Below are positions 23,437-31,766 of a stretch of 39,247 nucleotides of DNA, one piece after another. The position numbers and the translations under genes were made by a program. The first letter of the stretch is position 1; each line of letters starts with the position of its first letter. The DNA comes from Clostridia bacterium. Its GTDB lineage: Bacteria > Bacillota > Clostridia > Christensenellales > CAG-138. The notes under the pieces were generated by a model. The model ran no database searches. It saw only the letters and a list, made by a program, of their open reading frames with translations, and was not told where the DNA came from. The stretch covers positions 1 through 39,247 of the forward strand of contig JAFWJN010000010.1 of NCBI GenBank assembly GCA_017514685.1, written 5' to 3'.

Positions 23437-24403
23437 TGTGTTACTTGAAATCAAACATCTGTCCAAAGTTTACGAGGGCAAGGGTGTCAACGTCAAGGCG
23501 CTCAGCGATGTATCCCTAACGGTGGAACGCGGGGAAACGATCGGTATCGTCGGCGAGTCCGGCTGCGGAAAAACCACGCTCGGGCGCTGCGTCGTGCGTG
23601 GAATCGACGCAACGAGCGGCGAAGTGCTATTCCATACAGACGAGGGAGTTATCGACTTTCTGAAGATCAAGGGCGCTCAGATGAAAAAGTACCGCAAGGA
23701 TATTCAGATGATCTTCCAGGATCCGTACGCCAGCCTTGACCCGCGTATGACGGTATTCGATATCATCAGCGAACCTCTGCGCTATAACACCAATCTTTCC
23801 AACCGGGAGATTGAGCTGGCTGTTGAAAAAATCGCTGAGCAGGTCGGACTCAACAAAGCTTATCTGAGAAGATATCCGCACGCGTTTTCCGGCGGACAGC
23901 GCCAGAGAATCGGTATTGCGCGGTCTCTGATCCTGCAGCCGAAACTGATCGTCTGTGATGAAGCGGTTTCCGCACTGGATGTTTCGATACAGGCGCAGAT
24001 CATCAACCTTCTGGAAGACCTGCAGAAAGAATACAATCTGACTTATCTGTTCATATCCCATGCGCTCAGCGTTGTACGGCACATTTCGGATCGGGTCATG
24101 GTTATGTATCTGGGACGGGTGGTGGAGTTCGGCAAAACGGAAGAACTGTTTGCAGAGCCGAGACATCCTTACACCAAGGCGCTGTTGTCAGCTGTACCGC
24201 AGCCGGATCCGGACATTCTGGTAGACCGCATCATTCTGGAAGGCGAGGTTCCAAACCCTGCCAATCCGCCGTCGGGATGCCATTTTCATCCCCGGTGCGC
24301 ATATGCAACCGAGCGGTGCAGTAAAGAAGCACCGCCCCTGGAGGAACAAGACGGACGTCTTGTCGCATGCTGGAACTGTGAAGCATGCAGAAATAAGGAG
24401 TAA
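23429..24403 (+). CDS. ABC importer ATPase (OppF/DppF type)
   Basis: The product is 324 aa with Walker A GESGCGKTT, Q loop FQDPYASLDPR, signature FSGGQRQRIGIARSL, Walker B LIVCDEAVSALD and switch His ISHAL. The tail again has spaced cysteines (GCHFHPRCAYATERCSKEAP, then ACWNCEAC). It is the second ATPase subunit of the importer. The ATG sits inside the end of the OppD-type gene (8-nt overlap), ensuring equal synthesis. The AraC regulator gene follows after 19 bp. Confidence 0.93.
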   Translation: MDNVLLEIKHLSKVYEGKGVNVKALSDVSLTVERGETIGIVGESGCGKTTLGRCVVRGIDATSGEVLFHTDEGVIDFLKIKGAQMKKYRKDIQMIFQDPYASLDPRMTVFDIISEPLRYNTNLSNREIELAVEKIAEQVGLNKAYLRRYPHAFSGGQRQRIGIARSLILQPKLIVCDEAVSALDVSIQAQIINLLEDLQKEYNLTYLFISHALSVVRHISDRVMVMYLGRVVEFGKTEELFAEPRHPYTKALLSAVPQPDPDILVDRIILEGEVPNPANPPSGCHFHPRCAYATERCSKEAPPLEEQDGRLVACWNCEACRNKE

Positions 24404-24422
24404 TTAGTATCGGAGGTACCCC

Positions 24423-25334
24423 GTGGAGAGGAACATCAGCATTCATATCAGTGACAGATCGCATTACAACCTTACACTGAATGTCTATAATTGCGGTAAC
24501 CAGGATCTGGATCTGGAACGGCAGGAACGGCCGGATCATTACATTCTCTACTTTGTCAATGAAGGGCGCGGATCGATTACCGTCCGTCACGCAACATTCA
24601 AAGTTGAAGCAGGGCAGGGATTTGTCGTGTTTCCGGGAGTGGAGACCAAGATCCAGTCGCATTATAAGGATACAATGAATGTGACATGGGTAGCCTTTTC
24701 GGGGTACCTGGTCGATCGGTATCTGAGCCGTGCAAGTCTGTCTGTGTATGAGCCTGTTTATTTTGACAACGCCAAGAAGGAAGCCCGGACCATGTTCGAT
24801 CAGCTGATGAAGGCTTCTCAGGGGTTTCCGAATCGGTACTGCAAGATCATGGCGCAGTTGTACAGCATTATAGGTTTTCTGATCGACAATGCCGATCTTG
24901 AGAAACATGTGGAAACACTGACACCGGAATTTTATCTGGTAAGAGCGTTGGATTTTATCGATGTGAATTATCATGAGGATATTACGATCGATGAGATCGC
25001 GCAGAATGCAGGTACTTCCCGGAAAACGCTGTCTGCAACATTCTCCAGTCTGACGGGGTTTTCTCCAAAGGATTATTTGATCTATTACAGAATCAGTAAG
25101 GCAGTCGATCTTTTGCGCGATCCGAACATGTCCATAGAAATGATCGCTGCGTCCGTGGGCTATAACGACCAGTTCTATTTTTCCAAACAGTTCAAAAAGA
25201 ATACCGGTATGACGCCGTCTGTATGCAGGCGTCGCCAGGCAACGGATCAAAACTGGCGCTTTGAGTCGCCGATTGATCATGTACGGCAACAGTATCGTTC
25301 ATCGTTCAGACCGGAAATGCCTCCGGAGTTTTGA
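24423..25334 (+). CDS. AraC-family transcriptional regulator
   Basis: The product is 303 aa, started by GTG at 24423 with CGGAGG 7 nt upstream. The first half is a cupin-like AraC ligand-binding domain (YILYFVNEGRGSITV, then a GQGFVVFPG turn, residues about 35-90). Residues about 200-295 hold two helix-turn-helix motifs (ITIDEIAQNAGTSRKTLSATF and MSIEMIAASVGYNDQFYFSKQF). It sits between the importer and the GH38 gene and should sense a sugar from the imported glycan and activate the locus. The 13-bp direct repeat in the control region at 17662-17696 is its candidate site. Confidence 0.92.
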   Translation: MERNISIHISDRSHYNLTLNVYNCGNQDLDLERQERPDHYILYFVNEGRGSITVRHATFKVEAGQGFVVFPGVETKIQSHYKDTMNVTWVAFSGYLVDRYLSRASLSVYEPVYFDNAKKEARTMFDQLMKASQGFPNRYCKIMAQLYSIIGFLIDNADLEKHVETLTPEFYLVRALDFIDVNYHEDITIDEIAQNAGTSRKTLSATFSSLTGFSPKDYLIYYRISKAVDLLRDPNMSIEMIAASVGYNDQFYFSKQFKKNTGMTPSVCRRRQATDQNWRFESPIDHVRQQYRSSFRPEMPPEF

Positions 25335-25346
25335 GAAGGAGAATGT

Positions 25347-28013
25347 ATGAAAACAGTCGTGCATATTATTCCGCACGCGCACTGGGACAGGGAATGGTAT
25401 CTGCCTCTTGAGCAGCACAGAGCCCGGCTGCTCCGGCAGCTGGATAACGTACTGGATTTGCTCTCCCAAAGCCCGGATTATACATACCATCTTGACGGGC
25501 AGATGATTGCCGTGGAAGATTATCTGAAGTTTCGTTCTGAAAGGAGAGAGCAGATATGCCGGTTCTGCGAAGAAGGACGCCTTCATCTTGGTCCCTGGTA
25601 TGTTCTGCAGGATGAGTATCTGACCTCGGGAGAGGCAAATGTCAGAAATCTGCAGCTCGGAACAAAAATGGCAGAGCAATTCGGACCGGTCTGCCGGATC
25701 GGATATCTGCCGGATGCGTTCGGCAATGTAAGCCAGATGCCTCAGTTGTTCCGGCAGGCAGGATTCGCGGCAGCGGCGTTCGGGCGGGGAGTGACCATGT
25801 CCGATACCGGCTCCGATCCGGTGGCGCACAGACTCAGCCACAGTGAATTCGATTGGGAGAGTCCGGACGGAAGCCGCATTTTTTCGGTATTCTTTTCCGG
25901 GTGGTACAATAACGCACAGGAGATTCCGGCGGATCCCGCTGAAGCAAAACCTTATTGGGATGCGCGCCTTAACCGGGCAAGGGCCTATGCTGCGACAGAG
26001 CATCTTCTGTTTATGAACGGTAGCGATCATCAGCCGGTACAGAAAGATCTGAACGCTGCGCTGGAAACCGCGAGGGCTCTTTATCCTGAGATTGAATTCC
26101 GCTGTTCAGACTTTGAACAGTTTGTATCCTGCGTAAAGGAAAGCATGGCGGACACACCGGAGTCGGTGTCAGGCGAATTATGTGGACAGGAGAGCGCAGG
26201 CGATAACACGCTTTGCAATACCGCTTCCTCCAGAATGCCGATCAAGGTGATGAACCGCAAGACGGAATCCATGCTTGCGCTCGTGGCGGAGCCGATGCTG
26301 GCGATGGCGATGTCAAGCGGGCACCGATTCGATGCGGATTTGCTGAACGAAGCGTGGAGACTGCTGATTGAGAATCATCCGCATGACAGCATCTGCGGCT
26401 GCGGAATCGATGCGGTACACAGCGAAACAGTCTATCGGTATGAGAAGAGCCTGCAGCTGAGCAGACTCCTGATCGATCAGGCCGCGAAGGATCTGACATC
26501 ACACATGCCGGTTCCTGACGGAACAAAGGCAGCGTTTGCTGTGTTCAATCCGTCTGCATGGGACCGGAAGAATACGGTCTCCGTAACAGTCGGCGTCGAC
26601 CGCATTTATGGAACAAGGGATGCGTATGCAGCACTGGCCGATGTTCCTTCAGAAGAATATGTTCTGACAGACCGGGAAGGAAACGAAATTCCTGCCTTGA
26701 TAGAGGACCTTGGCGTCCGGTTCGGTTTTGAATTGCCAAAGGACCGTTTTCGGAAACCGTATTTTGAGAGACAGTACCGGATCACCTTTGCCGCTGAAGT
26801 TCCATCTACGGGATATGCGGTATATGCGCTGAAACCCGGAAAGCAGGAACCGCAGAACGACCTTTCCGATGGTAATAACCGGATGGAGAATCCGTTCGTT
26901 TCTGTTCAGATCCGCTCAAACGGTACATTTGATCTGACAGACCGTCGGACCGGCAAGATCTATATAGGACTCGGTTTGTATGAAGATGTCGGTGACGTCG
27001 GAGACGAATATATCTTCCGGGAAACTATCGACGGCAGAATCACTAGTGACCATGCGGAAGCCTCAGTCGAATGCATCGAGCGGACGGCTTTCCGTACCGC
27101 GTTCCGCATCCGGATCGTTATGAATTTGCCAAAATCAGCAGGTCCGGAGCTTGCCGCATCACAGCAGAGCATGGAACCGAGGCTGATGCGGAGGATACCG
27201 CGAAGCACGGAGACGATAGGCGTACCGATCGAAACAACGCTGTCCCTGGAAAAAGACAGTCCGCTGCTTCGGCTCGATATCAGAATCGACAACCGGGCTT
27301 CGGATCATCGCATCAGAATGCTGTTTCCGACTGATCTTGCCGGGAATGTACATCTTGCCGATTCCGTTTTTGATGTACTTGAGCGGACGGATGTTCCGGG
27401 ACCGAACTGGACAAATCCGAGCAGATGCCAGAGAATGCAGTATTTTGTCGCTGCACAGGATGGCACGGACGGACTCGCTGTGCTGAACCGCGGCGCTTAT
27501 GAGTATGAGGTGCTGCCAAAGCGCAGACAGATGGCTGTTACGCTTCTGCGATGTGTCGGAGAAATGGGCGACTGGGGAGTGTTTTTAACACCGGGTGCAC
27601 AGTGCCTCGGAACATCGGAGATTACGCTTGGAGTGCTTCCATACACGGGAGATTCCTTCCGCATGGGAGGCTGCAGAGAAGCGATTCAGTTCCAGACTGA
27701 TTTGTTCGGACAGCAGATCTGTTCATGCGAAAAATCAGATACACCGCTGCAAAGCGTTGTAAGCAGCGACGGAGCGGTAGCTGTCACGGCATGCAAGCCC
27801 GCCGAGAATGGAAACGGATGGATCATCCGCGGCTGCAATGTGACTGGGAACAGGACAGACTGGACGCTTCATATTCCGGCAGACTGCCATATCTATGCGA
27901 GCAATATCACAGAGATGAAAGGCGAATGCCTCTCAGTGGATGAGAGCGGAACGGTTGTCATTCCAATGAACCGGAAAGAAATCAAAACTGTAAGAATTGA
28001 GATTGCGAGATGA
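25347..28013 (+). CDS. Glycoside hydrolase family 38 alpha-mannosidase
   Basis: The product is 888 aa. GH38 landmarks: PHAHWDREWYLP at the N terminus with His12 and Asp14 as zinc ligands, GPWYVLQDEYLTSGEANVRN at 82-101, YLPDAFGN with Asp123 as predicted nucleophile and metal ligand, and ENHPHDSICGCG near residue 345 with the last zinc histidine. The C-terminal half holds the beta-sandwich domains of the family. Bacterial members of this type are cytoplasmic, Zn-dependent exo-alpha-mannosidases, some acting on mannosylglycerate or on N-glycan-type mannosides. No signal peptide is present. AAGGAG precedes the ATG, 12 bp after the AraC stop, and the stop overlaps the HAD gene by 4 nt. Confidence 0.92.
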   Translation: MKTVVHIIPHAHWDREWYLPLEQHRARLLRQLDNVLDLLSQSPDYTYHLDGQMIAVEDYLKFRSERREQICRFCEEGRLHLGPWYVLQDEYLTSGEANVRNLQLGTKMAEQFGPVCRIGYLPDAFGNVSQMPQLFRQAGFAAAAFGRGVTMSDTGSDPVAHRLSHSEFDWESPDGSRIFSVFFSGWYNNAQEIPADPAEAKPYWDARLNRARAYAATEHLLFMNGSDHQPVQKDLNAALETARALYPEIEFRCSDFEQFVSCVKESMADTPESVSGELCGQESAGDNTLCNTASSRMPIKVMNRKTESMLALVAEPMLAMAMSSGHRFDADLLNEAWRLLIENHPHDSICGCGIDAVHSETVYRYEKSLQLSRLLIDQAAKDLTSHMPVPDGTKAAFAVFNPSAWDRKNTVSVTVGVDRIYGTRDAYAALADVPSEEYVLTDREGNEIPALIEDLGVRFGFELPKDRFRKPYFERQYRITFAAEVPSTGYAVYALKPGKQEPQNDLSDGNNRMENPFVSVQIRSNGTFDLTDRRTGKIYIGLGLYEDVGDVGDEYIFRETIDGRITSDHAEASVECIERTAFRTAFRIRIVMNLPKSAGPELAASQQSMEPRLMRRIPRSTETIGVPIETTLSLEKDSPLLRLDIRIDNRASDHRIRMLFPTDLAGNVHLADSVFDVLERTDVPGPNWTNPSRCQRMQYFVAAQDGTDGLAVLNRGAYEYEVLPKRRQMAVTLLRCVGEMGDWGVFLTPGAQCLGTSEITLGVLPYTGDSFRMGGCREAIQFQTDLFGQQICSCEKSDTPLQSVVSSDGAVAVTACKPAENGNGWIIRGCNVTGNRTDWTLHIPADCHIYASNITEMKGECLSVDESGTVVIPMNRKEIKTVRIEIAR

Positions 28014-28558
28014 AAAAGAAGCTGATCATATTCACCGATATAGGTGACACCATAATTGATGAGGGAACCGAGGTCCGAAAAAAACCGTTCGGTGTCGTCT
28101 ATCAGGCCGACTGCATTCCCGGCGCAAAAGAAACTTTACTTTCGCTTTATGAACAGGGTTATACGCTTGTGCTCCTGGCCGACGGTCTGGAGCAGTCTTT
28201 CCGTAACACGATGCGCGAAAACGGTCTCGATCACGTGTTTTCCGAGTGGGTTATCTCAGAGCAGCTGGGAGTTGAAAAACCGAACGCATTGATGTTTGAA
28301 ACTGCCATGCAGAGACTAGGCTTGACCAACGAGGATAAGCCGCGGGTACTGATGGTGGGCAACAACCTGAAAAGGGATATGGTCGGAGCGAATCGTTTCG
28401 GTATTCGGTCCGTTCATATGGATTGGTCAGACCGTTATCCCAGTAGAGCTTCCGTGCCTGAGGAAAAACCGACCTATTCGGTGCATGAGCCACTGGAACT
28501 TCTGCCACTCGTCGAGCGGCTCGAACGTCAGTTGGAGAATGAAAAAATCGACGCATGA
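28010..28558 (+). CDS. HAD-superfamily hydrolase
   Basis: The product is 182 aa. Motif I is FTDIGDTI, with the nucleophile Asp but Gly at the usual second-Asp position (Asp comes one residue later), a variant seen in several HAD groups. Motif III Lys is in GVEKPNALMFE and the motif IV region is MVGNNLKRDMVGA, where the acidic residue is replaced by Asn-Asn and a later Asp remains. The gene overlaps GH38 by 4 nt (ATGA), so it is co-translated. A sugar-phosphate phosphatase role would fit the glycan locus but is inferred. A REP-like or promoter region follows. Confidence 0.8.
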   Translation: MKKKLIIFTDIGDTIIDEGTEVRKKPFGVVYQADCIPGAKETLLSLYEQGYTLVLLADGLEQSFRNTMRENGLDHVFSEWVISEQLGVEKPNALMFETAMQRLGLTNEDKPRVLMVGNNLKRDMVGANRFGIRSVHMDWSDRYPSRASVPEEKPTYSVHEPLELLPLVERLERQLENEKIDA

Positions 28559-28572
28559 AACAGATCTGCTCA

Positions 28573-28690
28573 TTGACTGAATTCACTCCGAATTTATTTT
28601 GATAAAATACTCTGTGATTACCGTAGGATTATGTTGCGCGGAGGTCACAGGTGATTGACGCGCCGCCCGGGGAATGGAGGCGCTTTTTTT
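28573..28690 (+). promoter_or_regulatory. Leader with weak promoter and early terminator before the PhnP-like gene
   Basis: TAAAAT (28603-28608) preceded by TTCACT (28582-28587; 15-nt spacer) is a weak promoter candidate. Further on, GCGCC (28660-28664) pairs with GGCGC (28679-28683), with an inner CC/GG, and is followed directly by seven T (28684-28690). This looks like an intrinsic terminator 39 nt before the next ATG. It may end the upstream operon or act as an attenuator in the leader. No known riboswitch was recognised. Confidence 0.5.
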
Positions 28691-28728
28691 CCGAAAACAT
28701 ATTGCTGAAAAATGCAGAGGAGATGAAT

Positions 28729-29553
28729 ATGAAGATTACGTATTACGGTACCGCGGCAGGTGAAGCATGGCCCGGGGTGTTCTGCGCATGCAACCTGTGC
28801 AGAGAAGCACGCAGATTGGGCGGGAAAAATATTCGGACACGTTCCCAGGCACTGATTGATGACGATCTTCTGCTCGACCTTCCTCCGGATAATTATCTCC
28901 ATACACTGTACTATGGACTGGATTTTCAAAAAGTCAAAGCATTGTTTGTCACGCATAGTCATTCAGACCATTGCTACCCGGCGGACCTTGAATTGCTCCG
29001 TGAGCCTTATACACATACCTACCCGGGACAGATGCAGGTTTTCGGCAATGATGCGGTAGAGAAAAAGATTCTGGATGCCTGCCATGGCCTGGGAGGGGAG
29101 AAGGAGCGGTTTCTGTTCCATCGGATCATGCCGAACGAGACGGTCAATATCGGCAGCTATACAGTCACAGCGCTGCGTGCAACACATGCAAAAGAGGAGA
29201 CGTGCCTTTTTTACCGGATTGAAAAGTTTGGAAAATCTGTGCTTTATGCACATGATACAGGCGCTCTGACAGAAGAGAATCTCGCGACGCTTCATTGCTT
29301 TTCGGGACCGCTTCAGCTTGTCAGCCTTGATTGCACGCAGCAGAGTAAGCGGGATGGCAAGTACCATATGGGTCTGCTTGATGCGGCAGAACAGAAGGAA
29401 GTTTTGCTCAGGGAAGGTCTGGCGGATTATAACACGATTTTTGTTGTGAATCATTTTTCTCATAACGGAGGCTGGCTGCATGAGGAGATTACCGAGCGTG
29501 CTGCAGCTTATGATATGATTACGTCCTATGACGGAATGGAGATTTCATTTTGA
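28729..29553 (+). CDS. PhnP-like metallo-beta-lactamase-fold hydrolase
   Basis: The product is 274 aa. The ATG at 28729 has AGAGGAG 7 nt upstream; an in-frame ATG 6 nt earlier is too close to it, and the longer frame from 28651 crosses the terminator hairpin. The N-terminal Cys cluster FCACNLCREARR resembles the structural zinc site of PhnP-type enzymes. The catalytic motif is HSHSDH, with later THAKEE, YAHDTG and NHFSHNGG residues completing a dinuclear metal site. PhnP splits cyclic ribose phosphates. In a sugar locus such a protein may open cyclic phosphates or act on another phosphodiester; its substrate is unknown. It is followed after 11 bp by the GH36 gene. Confidence 0.82.
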   Translation: MKITYYGTAAGEAWPGVFCACNLCREARRLGGKNIRTRSQALIDDDLLLDLPPDNYLHTLYYGLDFQKVKALFVTHSHSDHCYPADLELLREPYTHTYPGQMQVFGNDAVEKKILDACHGLGGEKERFLFHRIMPNETVNIGSYTVTALRATHAKEETCLFYRIEKFGKSVLYAHDTGALTEENLATLHCFSGPLQLVSLDCTQQSKRDGKYHMGLLDAAEQKEVLLREGLADYNTIFVVNHFSHNGGWLHEEITERAAAYDMITSYDGMEISF

Positions 29554-29564
29554 GGGGGAACAGA

Positions 29565-31766
29565 ATGGGCATTTGCTTTGATGAAAAAGAAAAGATCTTT
29601 TGCCTGGATACTCCGCATTCGAGCTATCGGATCGGAATTACCGATGAAGAAGGTTTCATTACGCATCTTTACTATGGACGGCGTGTCCCGGACAGCAATG
29701 TAAAGCAACTCCTTTGGAGAGGATTTGAACATCCTGCGGTCTATGGAAAAACCGGTGATCAGCTTCAGTATGTCACCAGAATACCACTTGAGTATCCGAC
29801 AGGAGGACTCGGGGATTTCCGTATGCCGTGTCTTGCAATCGAGACGGAAAGCGGAAGCCGAACATCCCAGCTGTATTATCGGACGCATCGCATCTGTTCC
29901 GGAAAGCCGAAACTTTGCGGACTTCCGGCGACCTTCGGCACGGAACAGGACTGCTCCACACTTGAAATTGAGTGTGTTGATACATCCTTGCAGCTGACAG
30001 TGATCCTGAGCTATTCGGTTTTTGAAGGACTGGATGCCATCGCGAGAAGTGTGCGGATCGAGAATAACGGCACGCAGCGGATCCGGTTGACATCTGCGTT
30101 ATCGGCATGCCTTGATATGCCGAATAAAAACTCTGATCTTTTGACTCTGCATGGAAGCTGGGCGTATGAGCGGATGCAGTGCCGCCGCCCGCTTACATGG
30201 GGAAAACAGGGAATCGGTTCCAGATACGGCGTTTCTTCCCATGAGGAGAATCCGTTCATAGCGCTTATGGATCATACCGCGACCCAGACGCAAGGAGAGG
30301 TTTATGCGATGAATTTCGTATATTCAGGCAACTTCCTTGCGGAAGCAGAGATGAGCCAGCAGGAGCAGCTCCGCCTTGTCATGGGTATTCATCCTGATGG
30401 ATTTTGCTGGACACTTGATTCCTGCGAAGTATTCCAGACTCCGGAAACGATACTCGTTTATTCCTGCAGCGGCCTTTCCGGCATGACGCATACGTTCCAC
30501 GATCTGTATCGGAAGCATCTGATCCGGGGAGCTTTTAAGGACCGTCCGCGGCCGTCGCTGATCAACAACTGGGAAGCAACCTATTTCGATTTTGATACGG
30601 AAAAGCTGCTCTCAATTGCGAAGACTGCGGCAAAATCCGGAATTGAACTGTTTGTCCTGGATGACGGATGGTTCGGAAAGAGGGACGACGATACTACGTC
30701 GCTGGGCGACTGGACAGTCAATGAAACAAAACTGCCCGGCGGTCTCAAACGGCTTTCTGATGAGATTCATGCGCTCGGAATGAAGTTCGGTATCTGGCTT
30801 GAGCCGGAGATGGTATCTCCAGATTCCGATCTTTACAGGGCGCATCCGGATTATGCACTTCAGAATCCGGAACGGGAACCGATATTGAGCCGGACCCAGT
30901 TGGTGCTCGATCTTTCCCGCAAGGATGTGAGAGAGTGCGTCTATGCCATGATCCATGCGGTACTGTCTTCGGCGAAGATCGAATATGTAAAATGGGATAT
31001 GAACCGGCCGCTTGCGAATGTACAGAGCGCTGCGCTGCCTTCGGACCGGCAGGGAGAGGTTTATCACCGATATATGCTCGGTGTATATGAACTGCAGGAG
31101 AGGATGCTGACGGATTTCCCGGATCTTCTGCTGGAAAACTGCAGCAGCGGCGGCAGACGGTTTGATCCGGGGATGCTGTACTACAGCCCTCAGATCTGGA
31201 CATCGGACAACACGGAAGCCATTGACCGTCTGAAGATCCAGGAAGGTACGGCACTTGTTTATCCGCTCTCGTCCATGGGCGCGCATGTTGCCGCATGCCC
31301 GAGCCATACCAACAGCCGCGTCACCCCGTTTGCCACGCGCGGACTGGTCAGTCTTTGCGGCTGCTTCGGGTATGAACTTGATTTAACGAAATTGACCGAC
31401 GCTGAGATTGGTGAAATTCCGGGACAGTTGGAAGCTTATCATACTTACGGTGATATATTCCGTACAGGCGACTACTATCGTCTGGCATCGTTCAGTGAGA
31501 ACGGAGAATACGATGTTCTTTCGGCAGTGTCGAAGAATAAGCGTACTGCGGTGATAGTATATGTACAGGTGCTTTCACAGCAGAAGCGGGCGGTACCGGT
31601 CATCTATCCGCAAGGATTGGATGAAACAACTATGTATCGCTGTACAGAGAGCGGCGAAATTCTTTCCGGAGCGGGATGGATGTATGCCGGTATTCCCCTC
31701 CCTGTAATGAAAGGCGACTATTTAGGAAAACTGATTGTATTGGAAGCAATGGAGGATCAAAAATGA
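29565..31766 (+). CDS. Glycoside hydrolase family 36 alpha-galactosidase
   Basis: The product is 733 aa, the normal size for tetrameric GH36 alpha-galactosidases. The ATG at 29565 has GAGGGGGAA before it; a TTG 15 nt upstream is in frame but overlaps that site. Domains: N-terminal beta-sandwich (about 1-330), a TIM barrel (about 330-640) and a C-terminal sheet. Motifs: NNWEATYFDF, LDDGWFG, KWDMNR with Asp478 as predicted nucleophile, CSSGGRRFDPGML and TSDNTEAIDR with Asp548 as predicted acid/base. The enzyme releases terminal alpha-galactose, as from raffinose, melibiose or galactomannan side chains. There is no signal peptide, so it works on imported sugars. Its stop overlaps the GH2 start by 4 nt. 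Confidence 0.94.
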   Translation: MGICFDEKEKIFCLDTPHSSYRIGITDEEGFITHLYYGRRVPDSNVKQLLWRGFEHPAVYGKTGDQLQYVTRIPLEYPTGGLGDFRMPCLAIETESGSRTSQLYYRTHRICSGKPKLCGLPATFGTEQDCSTLEIECVDTSLQLTVILSYSVFEGLDAIARSVRIENNGTQRIRLTSALSACLDMPNKNSDLLTLHGSWAYERMQCRRPLTWGKQGIGSRYGVSSHEENPFIALMDHTATQTQGEVYAMNFVYSGNFLAEAEMSQQEQLRLVMGIHPDGFCWTLDSCEVFQTPETILVYSCSGLSGMTHTFHDLYRKHLIRGAFKDRPRPSLINNWEATYFDFDTEKLLSIAKTAAKSGIELFVLDDGWFGKRDDDTTSLGDWTVNETKLPGGLKRLSDEIHALGMKFGIWLEPEMVSPDSDLYRAHPDYALQNPEREPILSRTQLVLDLSRKDVRECVYAMIHAVLSSAKIEYVKWDMNRPLANVQSAALPSDRQGEVYHRYMLGVYELQERMLTDFPDLLLENCSSGGRRFDPGMLYYSPQIWTSDNTEAIDRLKIQEGTALVYPLSSMGAHVAACPSHTNSRVTPFATRGLVSLCGCFGYELDLTKLTDAEIGEIPGQLEAYHTYGDIFRTGDYYRLASFSENGEYDVLSAVSKNKRTAVIVYVQVLSQQKRAVPVIYPQGLDETTMYRCTESGEILSGAGWMYAGIPLPVMKGDYLGKLIVLEAMEDQK

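Noticed and set aside
24231-25289. Minus-strand frame of 352 codons
   Set aside because: It is antisense to the end of the OppF-type gene and the AraC-type gene, both clear; no domain is seen.
28651-28728. Longer N terminus for the PhnP-like protein
   Set aside because: The extra codons cover a terminator hairpin with seven T and have no ribosome site.
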